Positions 54,870 through 64,000 of a DNA stretch of 64,000 nt are shown one piece after another; the first letter of the stretch is position 1, and each line of letters begins with the position of its first letter. The position numbers were made by a program, and so were the translations under genes. The DNA is from Halocafeteria seosinensis. Taxonomy: Eukaryota > Sar > Bigyra > Bicosoecida. Below the pieces are notes generated by a model that saw only the letters and a list, made by a program, of their open reading frames with translations, did no database searches and was not told the DNA's origin. The stretch lies in assembly GCA_001687465.1 (NCBI GenBank), contig LVLI01000327.1:21540-85539 (forward strand), in the 5' to 3' direction.

Positions 54870-56186
54870 ATGGCCCATATTTTCAATAAGAAGAAGCATA
54901 GCGATATTGTGGTGACAGTATCTGGGGGAGATGAGGACCAATTCCAAGAGGAAACGTTTTTTCTCCACAAGTTTCCGTTGATCAGTAAATCTTTATACTT
55001 TGATGGTAAGTGAGTGCATCCCTTAGTGCACCAGCATGGATCGTGTGTCTCCAGTGTCTTGATTTCATGTTACAAGCACAGAACACATACCCGAACAAAC
55101 TGATGGCGCATCCCCTCTCGAGCTGAAGATTACTGAGTTTCCGGGAGGCCCCCGCACGTTCGAAACGGTAGCCAAGTATGTCTTCTTATCGCCATTTTGA
55201 ACAGTATTGCAATGCTATCGGCTAAGCTCTCCTTCCACAACAGGTACTGCTATGGGATCGATATTGAACTAACAACAGACGACATTGCATACATATACTG
55301 CGGCTCCCGTTTTTTGAGGATTCCAGACCTAGAAAAAAGTACTGCTAGTTTTATGGATGAAGTCGTGCTACGTGACATTGTCAAGGCCGCCAGGGTTTTG
55401 AAGGTGGCAACAGGAATAGGTATGATTTTATGAATTTAGAGACGACGAGACCATCGTTTGTAGACTTGTCCCTAATGCGCAGCTCACATGACGGAAGAGA
55501 TGTTAAGTGGAGTTGTAGGACATTGCATTCAAGCTATCGCGTCCATGTTTGAACCGATCCCAGAGCTCTACCCTATCCCTGCTGACTGTTTCGCTTGCAT
55601 TGTCCGAACGGCCAAGGAAATGGCTTCTGATAAGAAGGTACTTGAAGACGCAATCCTGTCGTACTTGGAAGCACATATCAAAGAAGAAAATGTTGGACTG
55701 GGGGTTGATGAATTTATTGAAGTTGTAAGTGCGCCAGGGAGAATGGAAGATATGCGCTATTGCGAATCTTTGTACAATCATCTGGAGATCCTGCTTCGAG
55801 AGTTTGGGAAGGATGAGGACAGTGTTGACAAATTGTGCAAACAGCTGCATAACCTGGGATTTTGGGTGTGTCTTCCCCATGTTGTCATTGAACGTGCTTA
55901 TGGTGATCGGTATATACCGGATAGATACGTTACTGTCGCGTTGATGGCTGAAAACCGGCATCTCCTAAAGGTGAACGAACAATTAGCAACTCAGGTAGAG
56001 CAATTGACGGACGCGCTTCGCCATGAAGCCGGTTTGCAAGACACAAACTACCCTACCCAAGCTGTTGAGGACGAGTACCACGAGGGTCATACCCATTTTA
56101 GCCCCTCCAAGGGAGGAAGGCAACCACCTGGATACCAGCGCGTCGACCGCTCGCCGCAGCAACTTACGGGTAATGGATATACCTGA
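54870..56186 (+). CDS. BTB-domain protein resembling plant NPH3/RPT2-like proteins
   Basis: Four exons (54870-55005, 55082-55175, 55244-55419, 55483-56186) give 369 residues. The BTB domain opens with SDIVVTVSGG and FFLHKFPLISKSLYFD. Across two splices it has LKITEFPGGPRTFETVAKYC joined to YGIDIELTTDDIAYIYCGSR, then LRIPDLEKSTASFMDEVVLR. The Phe/Leu-HKFPL-x-S-KS and PGG-x-x-x-FE-x-x-AKYCYGI motifs are hallmarks of plant NRL proteins (NPH3, RPT2), which act as phototropin-associated adaptors for CUL3 ubiquitin ligases. The helical region after the BTB (IVKAARVLKVATGIAHMTEE, then CLPHVVIERAYGDRYIPDRY) is shorter than a full NPH3 domain. A C-terminal coiled coil (NRHLLKVNEQLATQVEQLTD) is like that of NPH3. 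A cullin-adaptor role is inferred; a phototropin link is not shown. Confidence 0.8.
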
Positions 56187-56286
56187 CTCTGGAATTTAGA
56201 CGAGTAACTCTTATAATGAATCCCAGCTTTCAAACAGATAAACAATATAAATGGCACTAATGTTGCAATGCTGCCGCGCTTGTTCT

Positions 56287-58595
56287 TCATTGAGAAGCAC
56301 TCTCAGCTTCTTCCATTGTTTTCCTCGCATGGCGTTGAGCGTAAGTCAAATAGGAGTCAGCATCGTCGGACGGTGGATTGGCAACAGAGCGAATAGTTCT
56401 TTCCCCGTTACACACATGTGTGCAGAATATGGTGAAATCGGTATCCCCTGTACGTTGAGCGTAAAGATGATGGGGCAAGCCAGAAAATAAAAACAAGCAC
56501 GTAGTCAACTCACCTGTGTTTGCCAACCATCTCAAAGCAGATATTTCTGCGTATGTGATTCCTCCGAGGAAACAAACCACGTATCGTTTTCTACCGCTTG
56601 TTCCAGCATTCTTCATGGTCCCATCTTTCTCAAAGCCGTACTTTCGAACAGCACCCGGCATCTGTTCGAGTACCTTCATCCGTTGGCGAAAATCCTTCGT
56701 CACACTTTCCACAATACGCACGGATAAAGGAGCATACCTAGATGTGACGTATGTAAAGTCTGTAGGATCTGTCCAATCTCCAGACTCGTCAACAAGATTA
56801 AACTGCTTTTTTATTTCCGCCCAGCTATCATAGTTTTTCGAAGCTGACCATTCAAAAAAATTGGACGACGTTTTCTTCTCCTCTTCCGTTGTTTCCTCCT
56901 GTGCTTTGGCATTGGCAATTGCATGGCGCCCAAAGCCAATGGAATCATCCACTTTTATCAGACCAGATGTTTCCATGTTCACCCAAGTTTGCAAATGACC
57001 CAAACCATAAGTCCGTATAAAATCAGCCCTCCAACTCTCTAAATCCTTCCTCCGGAAGCCATTATTCGTACACTGTGACATGAGAGCTATTAATCGTAGA
57101 ATGTCCAACATGGGATATTTCTTCGCAAGTAACATTCCGACGGTTTTCTCCATCTTCTCTTCGTCGATGATACCTGCAGCAACGCATAATAGGGTTAGCG
57201 AACTAGCACGCATGAAGGCACTTTGAAGGCAACCGTACCATGCTCTGTTTGCCACCATTGTAATATGATATCTGAGTGCTTATGAAAAAAGTCTTCGAAT
57301 ATCAGGTATTGCTGGACGCTGGTCTGCGTACGCATAACAGACGGGAGTCGCTTAGAGACTTCTGGAATAGCAGAAGTACTTCTTCCAGCATGAAGCTGGT
57401 GCACTTCTTTAATCTCCGCAATATGCTCATTTAGTATCGGCTTAATGGCGCTGAAATGCCTATCCCTGAGCTTTTCATAGACACTGTCATCCGTGTTGAG
57501 ATACATTTTTACGAGGTTTCCGGTAGGATGAGACGGGGGGTCGTACTGCTTCCGATCTGAGAACTCTTTTGTGAGATCAGGCTGAACGAACAACTCATCA
57601 ACTGTTATGAAACCATGTTGGATTTCGAATTTTTCATCAATCTGTCCCTCGAAAGTCAATGGAGTAAGTAGAGAGGTAACGAAATCCACAGTCCTATCTA
57701 TAATCACCATTCCGTCCACTTCACTTTCTTCATTTGTGTTAGCTCGAGTCGACTCCTGTCTAATGTTTTGAAGTAGATCGAAAACCACAGCAGCGTTATC
57801 ACCCTTAGAGAGTACTTTTTGCGGCTTGCCATACAGCAACTCAAAATTATGCAAACAATTAGCCACATGTAGTAACGGCCCTGTATCTCCCTCTACATAT
57901 ACTTGACGGAAGAGACGAGTGTCCTCCATTGAGATCAAATCATCATCAAGGGGCAACATGTTAAGGGAGCACGGCGAAATCGAATACAGTGAAGCGTAGA
58001 CGTTCGCATCTTGCAGAATCTTATCAAAGACGAAGTCCCGGTCTGGAACGAGGATGAGATGGATGTTCTTATCCGGCGAATGCTGTTTGAATTCTCGCAA
58101 ATGCTGACACAAATGCCTCGCATTTTGGTAGGTGTTTTGCAGCAAGTATGTAACATGGGTAGTCGTTACTCCCATCGTCTCTGATCTTACAGCATCACAG
58201 AGTCGCTCTACACTTTGCTCTTGCTTCTGCAACTCCACCGTTACGGTAGTCTCGAGTGAAGCAGCAAGGTCACATGAGAAAGAACACTAATTAACCAATA
58301 TTCGCACCTTGATTCCACCAATTCCTTCCCGAAACAATAAAGGAAGCAGTTGAATTAGCTTAGGATCCAACATTAGAGTCATTGGGCCAGGAAGCTGCAA
58401 GCGCCAGCAATGTTGTGCTTACCGGTTTGTCTGCATAAACCTCTCGTTTATACTTACTTTGGAGAGTATTTCCAGCAACTGGTTCTTCCCATCATCGCGT
58501 ACTTGCTGCAATTCGAAGGCTCCCCCCGAAAGGCTGCTAGGCTCATTCCTTTGGCGAGTCTTGTTCATATCCGTCTCGGGCAACGTGGCTGCCAT
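56287..58595 (-). CDS. VPS33: Vps33, Sec1/Munc18-family subunit of HOPS/CORVET
   Basis: Five exons (58595-58458, 58394-58308, 58250-57239, 57173-56514, 56447-56287) give 685 residues. Sec1/Munc18 features: MTLMLDPKLIQLLPLL near the start, HLILVPDRDFVFDKIL, LPLDDDLISMEDTRLFRQVY, VDGMVIIDRTVDFVTSLLTP with LTFEGQIDE (the Vps33 signature), MLDILRLIALMSQCTNNGF, TYGLGHLQTWVNMETSGLI, SRYAPLSVRIVE and VCFLGGITYAEISALRWLAN. Vps33 clamps SNARE bundles during fusion at late endosomes and lysosomes or vacuoles. Whether it is the A or B type cannot be decided. The fourth splice (CATG to GTATC) was chosen because it alone keeps frame. Confidence 0.94.
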
Positions 58596-59124
58596 TGTTC
58601 GCTAGGTTTTCTGGAAACACAAACAAAACACTGAAGAACATAGATGATCTACTTCACAATGATGTGCCTTGGGTCGACTGCCAATAACGCTACAGTCTGC
58701 CTACAGATTACCTTTCTCAGGCGGTCAGTGAGGGGAAGTGGACCAGGTTGGCTTGTGAACTTCAACCGGATTTCACACCAGTGTGTGTGTGTCACACTGT
58801 GGTGCACATACATAATCAATGGTACACGGATTAACCTTGTACCTTCTTTTGTTTTGCTATTTATTCCTACCCTTAGATCCATTGGACGCTGACATCTAAC
58901 ACAATTCACAAGGGTCGTCCATAGAACTGCTCCACTGGGCCTTAATGCTATACTGTTCCGTAACTTTATTGCTCTATCGCGGGGCAACTCGTACTATCCT
59001 GTGTGCCGCATCTACAAAGGTTTAGGCATTTCACAAGAGTGAGACAGCCGGGATGGGTCCAGTTCACCCACGGAAGACTGTCCGAGTGCGTGCACCAAGC
59101 GCTATACCAATGTATGGGCTTATG
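58596..59124. other. Intergenic region
   Basis: About 530 bases between the Vps33 start and the 3' end of the SAM-carrier gene, same strand. A short GT-rich stretch (gtgtgtgtgtcacac near 58780) is the only low-complexity sequence. No gene recognised. Confidence 0.4.
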
Positions 59125-60189
59125 CTAATATTCGTATCCGTCCTGGGTAATCTTGGTCCCCCGAAGCCTCGGATACAGCCTTCGTTTGGCTTCCTCGTAT
59201 GTCCCAAAAAATATGGTACCCCCAAGACCGATCCAAAGAATTCGTTGCTCAGCCCCAGAGAACAACGTTCTCACACCTTCTTCTGTGACGATACGACGGA
59301 GAGCATGTCTAATTCCGGAGTACCGATGTTCTTGTGCATACTTCGTTTGAGTCATCAACCTAGTTTTTATAACGTCAAGTGGGGTCGTGAGTCCTGCAGC
59401 GATGGCACCAGCTGTCGATCCTAATATACAATTTTCCCATAACACCAGATCATCCTTCCCTGAAGAGAAAAGAGAGAAATCTAAATCCCTTTCGGTAAAT
59501 AAACCACTATGCTCTATGAATGACATACGTCGATACTGAATTAGCCTCCTCTTGAGAAACTCGTATAATGCGAACTCGACAGCATCGAATGGAATCTCTC
59601 TCAATACGGTGCTCCAATAACCAGCAAAGAGCCCTCTGAATCCATCAGTTTTAATGATGTCCCTTACAGCAGCGGCTGTGCTTTGATGGTGCCCTGCTTG
59701 CATTTGCTGCTTCACAACCTCGAAAGGATTTCTTACGGCGCACACCGCAATTTCTGCCACTGATGCGGCTGTCATGTGTACCAACGGGAGAAGTATCGTC
59801 GCCTCAGGAGAGATCTGTGCCTCGAGGACTCGCTTCGTTCCTTCATACGTCGTCCAGAACGTAGCTGCTGCTGGGAATGAACCCAGCATGGCGGAGAAAA
59901 GCCCTGTGATCACAGGGAGAACAGCCACACGTACGCAAATAGCATAACCGAGATTCTAAAGATATAGTGTCTAACCTTGATAGAAACCCTTCGCTCGCAG
60001 CGCCTGCCCAGCCATTTTGGCTGTGTTTGATAGTCTCGGCGGGTGTTCAACATTTGCTTTTTCCGTCAGCCCCGGTAACTTTCGGCTTTGTAGTCTCGTT
60101 TTGACGGTGTCCAAGGGAAATAATATGAAGTCTACAGTGACCCCAGAAAGACCCCCTGCAATGGCGTTGATAACAACATCATCCAGCAT
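59125..60189 (-). CDS. SLC25A26: Mitochondrial S-adenosylmethionine carrier (SLC25A26-like)
   Basis: Two exons (60189-59976, 59903-59125) give 330 residues. Three mitochondrial-carrier repeats are present, with signatures [25 protein letters not shown] and [16 protein letters not shown]-carrier-specific context is kept: [20 protein letters not shown], then across the splice [40 protein letters not shown] and [17 protein letters not shown]. It exchanges cytosolic S-adenosylmethionine for mitochondrial S-adenosylhomocysteine across the inner membrane. An insertion between TM4 and TM5 ([19 protein letters not shown]) is longer than in animals. The ATG at 60189 ([13 protein letters not shown]) fits the carrier start. 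Confidence 0.93.
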
Positions 60190-60956
60190 CTTCCTGGGGA
60201 AAGCTGCCACGCTAGTCTACAGCGCGGTGCCTCGATCGTCAGGGTATCATAGGGACGTAAACGAAATAATCTCCTTCAGGCGCTTCAACATCTCCTTCAG
60301 ACAGTCAAACTTTTAGATCAGCCACAAATTTGAGGGTGTTTATTCAATAATCTATCGCCGATTCGACAGCAAGTTCATCGAACTTCACAGAGTGTGCCCG
60401 AGAGAAAATGTGCAGCAGATGTACCGTGGGTTACTGACACCGTATCTGACACCGTGCTGTCGTTCCGTTGAGGCAAACAAAAGTAAAAAGTAGGGATGCA
60501 TTGTACTATATCAGTCCACAGCAAATGCAATCGAGAGGTGCTGAAGGGCCGGTAAGTTGTGTGCAACTGTACACGGAGTGAACCGAGAAGAAGCTCGATC
60601 GGACTGTACCCACAACATCTACAAGTTGTACAACTTGTACCACTATCACTATGTTCTTTTCATCGTAAGCGTTATAAGTCGGATCTTCGCAATATAAAAG
60701 GCAGGTATCTCCTAATATGGAATCCAGTCCTACGACATCCAGGAGGTAACTCTGACTAGGAAGAATACACCTCCGTCATCTCGTTCTCGAACCCAATCAA
60801 CGAAAACGCAAAGCCCACAGCGAGTGATCAAACGAGACAGGAAGCGCAGTTACGCTCTCGAACGCAATCTGTTCTTTGCTCTTGCTGCCTCCCGAGTGCA
60901 CAGTTAAGAAGATAACGTGGCAATACTATATTGATGCCTGGATCTACTGATAAGAC
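60190..60956. promoter_or_regulatory. Upstream region of the SAM carrier with tandem CTGACACCGT motif
   Basis: The decamer ctgacaccgt occurs twice 12 nt apart (60434-60443 and 60446-60455), about 250 nt upstream of the carrier start. The same decamer also lies at 48096 and 28783. A stretch of repeated acaagttgtac units (caagttgtacaacttgtac near 60620) forms a short palindrome. No gene recognised. Confidence 0.4.
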
Positions 60957-60989
60957 ACACACACAAATGTGACAGATAGCCCACCGGCC
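60957..60989. repeat. 33-bp dispersed direct repeat, copy 1
   Basis: A CA run followed by aaatgtgacagatagcccac and cggcc; identical to 62189-62221. Outside the 33 bases the two loci differ. The two copies flank a 1.2-kb segment of degenerate ORFs. Confidence 0.85.
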
Positions 60990-61104
60990 GGGATAAGTGT
61001 TGCGATACTGGTAGCGGTAGCGTGGCTCCGACACTTCCAGCGACAGACAGGTAAAAGAGGATACCCTAGATGCTCACCATTTCACGGCTTACACTTCCCA
61101 GTGT

Positions 61105-61555
61105 GTGCCCTGGAGTACCGTAGATGTCAACGGTAACGTTATCAAGAGGCACTTCCAGGAAGTATTGAGGAATCCCAAAACAGGAAAAACATGTCGTGTG
61201 GCAGATGTGAATATAGTTAAGAGTTTCTACCCTATGTTGAGTTTATTCAAGAAGAAGAAGCTCAACAATCAAATTGAAAAGTTGATGAATGTTTTGCACC
61301 ACCTGAAGCAGCGAAGGGGTGACAAACGGGCGATATAAGACACTAGCCGTAACGGATATAGCCGAGTATGGCAAGGAGGCACGTCCATCAAACAAAGGGT
61401 ATAGAAGCGATCCCACTTATATTATGGGGCATACAGAGCCACTCGTGTCCCAGTTGCCTGGCTACGGATCGTTCCTTGCGCAATCGTACACGGGAAAAGT
61501 CAGAAGGACCGAATTGAAAATACATCATACCAAGGAAAAGAGCATTTGGACTTAA
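61105..61555 (+). pseudogene. Two overlapping ORFs, possible frameshifted remnant of a mobile element
   Basis: The first frame reads CAPWSTVDVNGNVIKRHFQE and is Lys-rich (SLFKKKKLNNQIEKLMNV), stopping at 61338. A second frame takes over from about 61319 (NGRYKTLAVTDIAEYGKEAR) to 61555. The shift between frames, the absence of a clean ATG start and the position between the 33-bp repeats suggest a decayed gene. No family recognised; it may also be chance. Confidence 0.3.
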
Positions 61556-61596
61556 CTTTTGTGGCTACCCGAGAGGATGAGCTTGAACCTTAGGAT

Positions 61597-61875
61597 ATGG
61601 CGGTAGAAATAGGAAATGCGCGGGCCATAGCAGCATTTTTCACGTTCGAAAAGACGAACTCGCTGAAAAACTACTCAGCTGTATCCGAACACTGTCATTC
61701 CGCACTTGAGATAGCCACAAGCGCTGCGGCGTCTTGCAGATCGACAGCAATAATGCACCAGTCCGTGCACAGCGTGCTTTCTGGACATCGGGTGGATGAT
61801 ACTCCCACCTACGCCGACATGATAGGGAGCTCATCCCTTTCGCGATGGAAGCCACTGGAGGATTCGGCCACATGA
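61597..61875 (+). CDS. Unknown 92-residue ORF
   Basis: Starts at ATG with MAVEIGNARAIAAFFTFEKT and ends PLEDSAT. Composition is protein-like (Ala/Ser/His-rich middle), but no family is recognised. It lies in the same element-like segment bounded by the 33-bp repeats, so it could be part of a decayed element. Confidence 0.25.
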   Translation: MAVEIGNARAIAAFFTFEKTNSLKNYSAVSEHCHSALEIATSAAASCRSTAIMHQSVHSVLSGHRVDDTPTYADMIGSSSLSRWKPLEDSAT

Positions 61876-62584
61876 ATATACAATAAATGCGTCGAAACGA
61901 TGCGTATCGCTTCCTCAAGCGTCTGCAGCAGGACAGTATATTATAGGCCTATGGGCAAAAGCGTCTGGCACAGAGATTCCCGGGGACACTGAAAGGAGCG
62001 TGGGACCAACGAAACTACAGGAAGCTGGTGATGTCTCGGCTAAGCCTGTGCTTGATGAGAGAGAACGTCAAAATGATCCGGCATTTCGTGAGTACCATGC
62101 AACTTGAAACGTAAGTAGAATAGTACCATCTTGCTCGTGGATTCTTCCGGTAGGACGTATACCAATACACACTTCATGTGGTACCGGTACACACACAAAT
62201 GTGACAGATAGCCCACCGGCCATGTGGTTATGTGGTTATAGGGAAAGGTCCCTAAAATTACTCCCCTAGGGAGTTTATAGGGAGTCCGACTCCCTCGCGA
62301 AGTATCCGCCAGTAGAATCATTACAGAACATTATGTCTTTCCGATCAATTGCTTCATTAACTAGACGGTCAGCCTCCGTGTTTTCCTCGCGAGGAACATG
62401 ATGCCGAGAGATAGACTTCACCTGTGGCTGCTCCCGCAGACGCTCAAGTGTTTCGATTATTTTCTGAGGGACGGGCTTTAGGTGGGGTGAATTGGTAGTG
62501 ATAGCGACTCCTCGCGACTCCTCATTGTAGCTGGTGTTGTAGCTGTTGTTCTTTTTGTTGCCCTATTTGCCCGTAGGCCTATAA
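61876..62584. other. Non-coding spacer before the reverse-transcriptase fragments
   Basis: About 700 bases. It contains the second 33-bp repeat and a short local duplication (ctccctagggagtttatagggagtccgactccct near 62262-62294). No gene seen; in-frame stops precede the RT frame (TAA at 62582). Confidence 0.4.
62189..62221. repeat. 33-bp dispersed direct repeat, copy 2
   Basis: Identical in all 33 positions to 60957-60989, same orientation. Followed here by atgtggttatgtggttat (a 9-bp tandem pair) instead of the first copy's flank. Confidence 0.85.
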
Positions 62585-63616
62585 TATCCTGTCCTGCTGC
62601 TCCTACAGCATCTTTTGGAGCAACTTCTGCAGGAGTTCCCAGATATTAATCTCTACGCTTATCTCGATGAAGTAACAGTGGCCGGGTCAGTTACGGACTT
62701 GGAGGCAGTAGCACAGAGATTTCAGGAGTTGGCGGGGAATTGTGGTCTTCAAGTTAACCGGTGCAAGTCGGCTTTGCTGGTTCCAGAGGATCAAAGAGAC
62801 CTCGTAGACCGGAATGATGGAAATTTGCGTATTGTTTATGACGGGTTGGAATTGCTGGGCTCTCCGGTTGGCACTCCACAGTTTGAAGGTGATTGGTGTA
62901 ACGTGCGAGAGATGAAGAAGCTCCTCCTCGTCCAAACCGAGACATCTGTGCCGGTACAAAGTCGTTATATTCTCCTAAGAGACTCAGTGATTCCTGCAAT
63001 TAATTACCTCTTACGGACGGTTCCTCCTCATCACCGTACTCGAGCCACAGTAGCCTTTGACAATGCCGTCGTGGAAGTTACCCATTTGCTGCTTGGAGCG
63101 AAAGAGTTTCAGGACGCTGATAAAGTGAATAGATGTCACCAGATCCATTTACCTTTGCGCTATGGCGGATTAGGACTGGTTAAAGCCTCCACTATCTCAA
63201 CCGCAGCGTATGTTGCCTCAGCATGGGAGGCAGGGGTGGAACAGGACTCTGATACTCGTACTTCCCTCATCTCAAATCTTCAGGCGCAAGGAGTGGATCT
63301 TCAGGAGTCTACTTTGGAGGAGTGTGCACCTAATCGGAAGCAGCAGAGCTGGCTCACTGACCAAATAGTGAAGGGCGAGCTCAATTGGAGCTTCCCCAAA
63401 GGGGATGAGGATGGTAAGGCCAGATGGAAGGCGGCTCAGGAAACGGGAGCTCAAGATTGGCTGCGGGCGTTGCCAACCTCTTCGCAAAAGCAGTTTTCTG
63501 ATCTTCAATGGAGGATTGGGGCGAGGCTGCGTTTGGGACTCCCGTTAGCTAGGGTAGAAATTCCGGAGATATGCCCATTGTGTAATGAATTCGTCGCGGA
63601 GGGAAGTTGGGGTTAG
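62585..63616 (+). mobile_element. 5'-truncated reverse-transcriptase fragment, copy 1
   Basis: An open frame of about 340 codons beginning just before the RT catalytic motif: NLYAYLDEVTVAGSVTDLEA (the usual Y-x-DD reads YLDE), then LAGNCGLQVNRCKSALLV and LELLGSPVGTP. The thumb-like region has VPVQSRYILLRDSVIPAINY and LPLRYGGLGLVKAST, and the tail RIGARLRLGLPLARVEIPEI runs into CPLC, the start of a zinc knuckle. This is the layout of non-LTR-type RT proteins of protists and plants. It lacks the fingers and first palm motifs and stops right after the CPLC. Asp-to-Glu in the active site also points to a dead copy. Confidence 0.8.
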
Positions 63617-64000
63617 CTCTCGCGGCTCTTCCGTGCTTGGGCAGGAGTTTCCAGCTGTGCAAGTCAATGCTTACTTGGATGATGTGTCGGCGGCAGGCCC
63701 CGCAGAAGATTTGGTGGCTTTTGCCCGTAGATTCAGCGACTTGGCTGAATTTAGTGGACTAAGAGTAAACACTTCCAAATCGGAGCTCTTGCTTCCGGTG
63801 AGGGAGTCAGTTCCTCAGGATGCTTATAATTTACCAGTTAAGAGGGATGGTTTTGTGGTCTTAGGTACTCCGATTGGTGTCCCTGATTTTGAAGAACGGT
63901 GGTGTCTGTCTAAGGTTCAAGAGATGCGAAAGTTGATCATGGTAAGGACTGAAACTGCAGTTCCTGTACAGTGCCGGTATATCCTCCTCAGGGAATCGAT
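63612..64000 (+). mobile_element. Second reverse-transcriptase fragment, fused in another frame, running off the window
   Basis: From 63612 a +1-shifted frame reads GVSSRGSSVLGQEFPAVQVN and AYLDDVSAAGPAEDLVAFAR, with an intact YLDD, then LAEFSGLRVNTSKSELLLP and VLGTPIGVPDFEERW, continuing to VPVQCRYILLRES at the window end. It is the same protein family as copy 1 but clearly diverged at nucleotide level, so not an assembly duplicate. It begins at almost the same protein position as copy 1. The 3' part lies outside the window. Confidence 0.8.

Noticed and set aside
54561-54968. Minus-strand ORF opposite BTB exon 1
   Set aside because: It overlaps conserved coding sequence antisense and shows no family or composition supporting translation.
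1-64000. CRISPR arrays, operons, rRNA or other bacterial-type features
   Set aside because: No regularly spaced repeats, no co-directional tight gene strings with ribosome-binding sites and no rRNA-like sequence; gene structure is eukaryotic throughout.

Overview
This is 64 kb of nuclear DNA from a eukaryote, probably a compact-genome protist or alga. Genes lie about every 2.4 kb on both strands. Most are split by short GT-AG introns of roughly 60-110 nt, and I could close reading frames exactly across them in most multi-exon genes. The encoded machinery is typically eukaryotic: U3 snoRNP Mpp10, Rcl1, tRNA-splicing endonuclease, Vps33, Sil1, an Arf-like GTPase, an INPP4-type phosphatase and mitochondrial carriers. 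A mitochondrial HslU and a BTB protein resembling plant NPH3/RPT2-like proteins hint at an algal or plant-related lineage. I cannot place the organism with confidence from sequence alone.

Layout. 1-9 kb (all minus): a disordered coiled-coil protein, a Pus1-family tRNA pseudouridine synthase with a long C-terminal extension, and a degenerate ATP-synthase-alpha-like protein. 9-20 kb: a secreted serine carboxypeptidase (+), a double BSD-domain protein (-), a PAAF1-like WD protein (+) and a 1540-residue orphan (-). 20-28 kb: a WW/RS-type protein (-), an Arf-like GTPase (+), an alpha/beta hydrolase (-), a GCKR-type SIS protein (+) and Sil1 (-). 28-38 kb: a small two-exon gene matching the DASH/Dam1 subunit Dad2 (-), an INPP4-like phosphatase (+), a Sen34-like subunit (-) and HslU (+). 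38-48 kb: a 2759-residue protein with an HIBCH/mS47-like head (+) and Rcl1 (-). 48-60 kb: an XRCC2-like RAD51 paralog (+), two tandem GH25 lysozyme-like genes (-), Mpp10 (-), the BTB/NPH3-like gene (+), Vps33 (-) and an S-adenosylmethionine carrier (-). 60-64 kb: gene-poor, with degenerate ORFs, a 33-bp repeat pair and two fused reverse-transcriptase fragments running off the end.

There are no operons. Several genes cluster by theme: ribosome and tRNA processing (Pus1, Sen34, Rcl1, Mpp10), mitochondrial function (alpha-like protein, HslU, HIBCH-like giant, SAM carrier) and the endomembrane system (Sil1, carboxypeptidase, GH25, Vps33, Arf-like). Convergent neighbours are packed extremely tightly, with stop codons as little as 6 nt apart. 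The most unusual items are the alpha-like protein without a P-loop, the Dad2-like gene, the NPH3-like protein, the giant HIBCH fusion, the GH25 pair that differs by one intron, and the BSD gene duplicated exon by exon.
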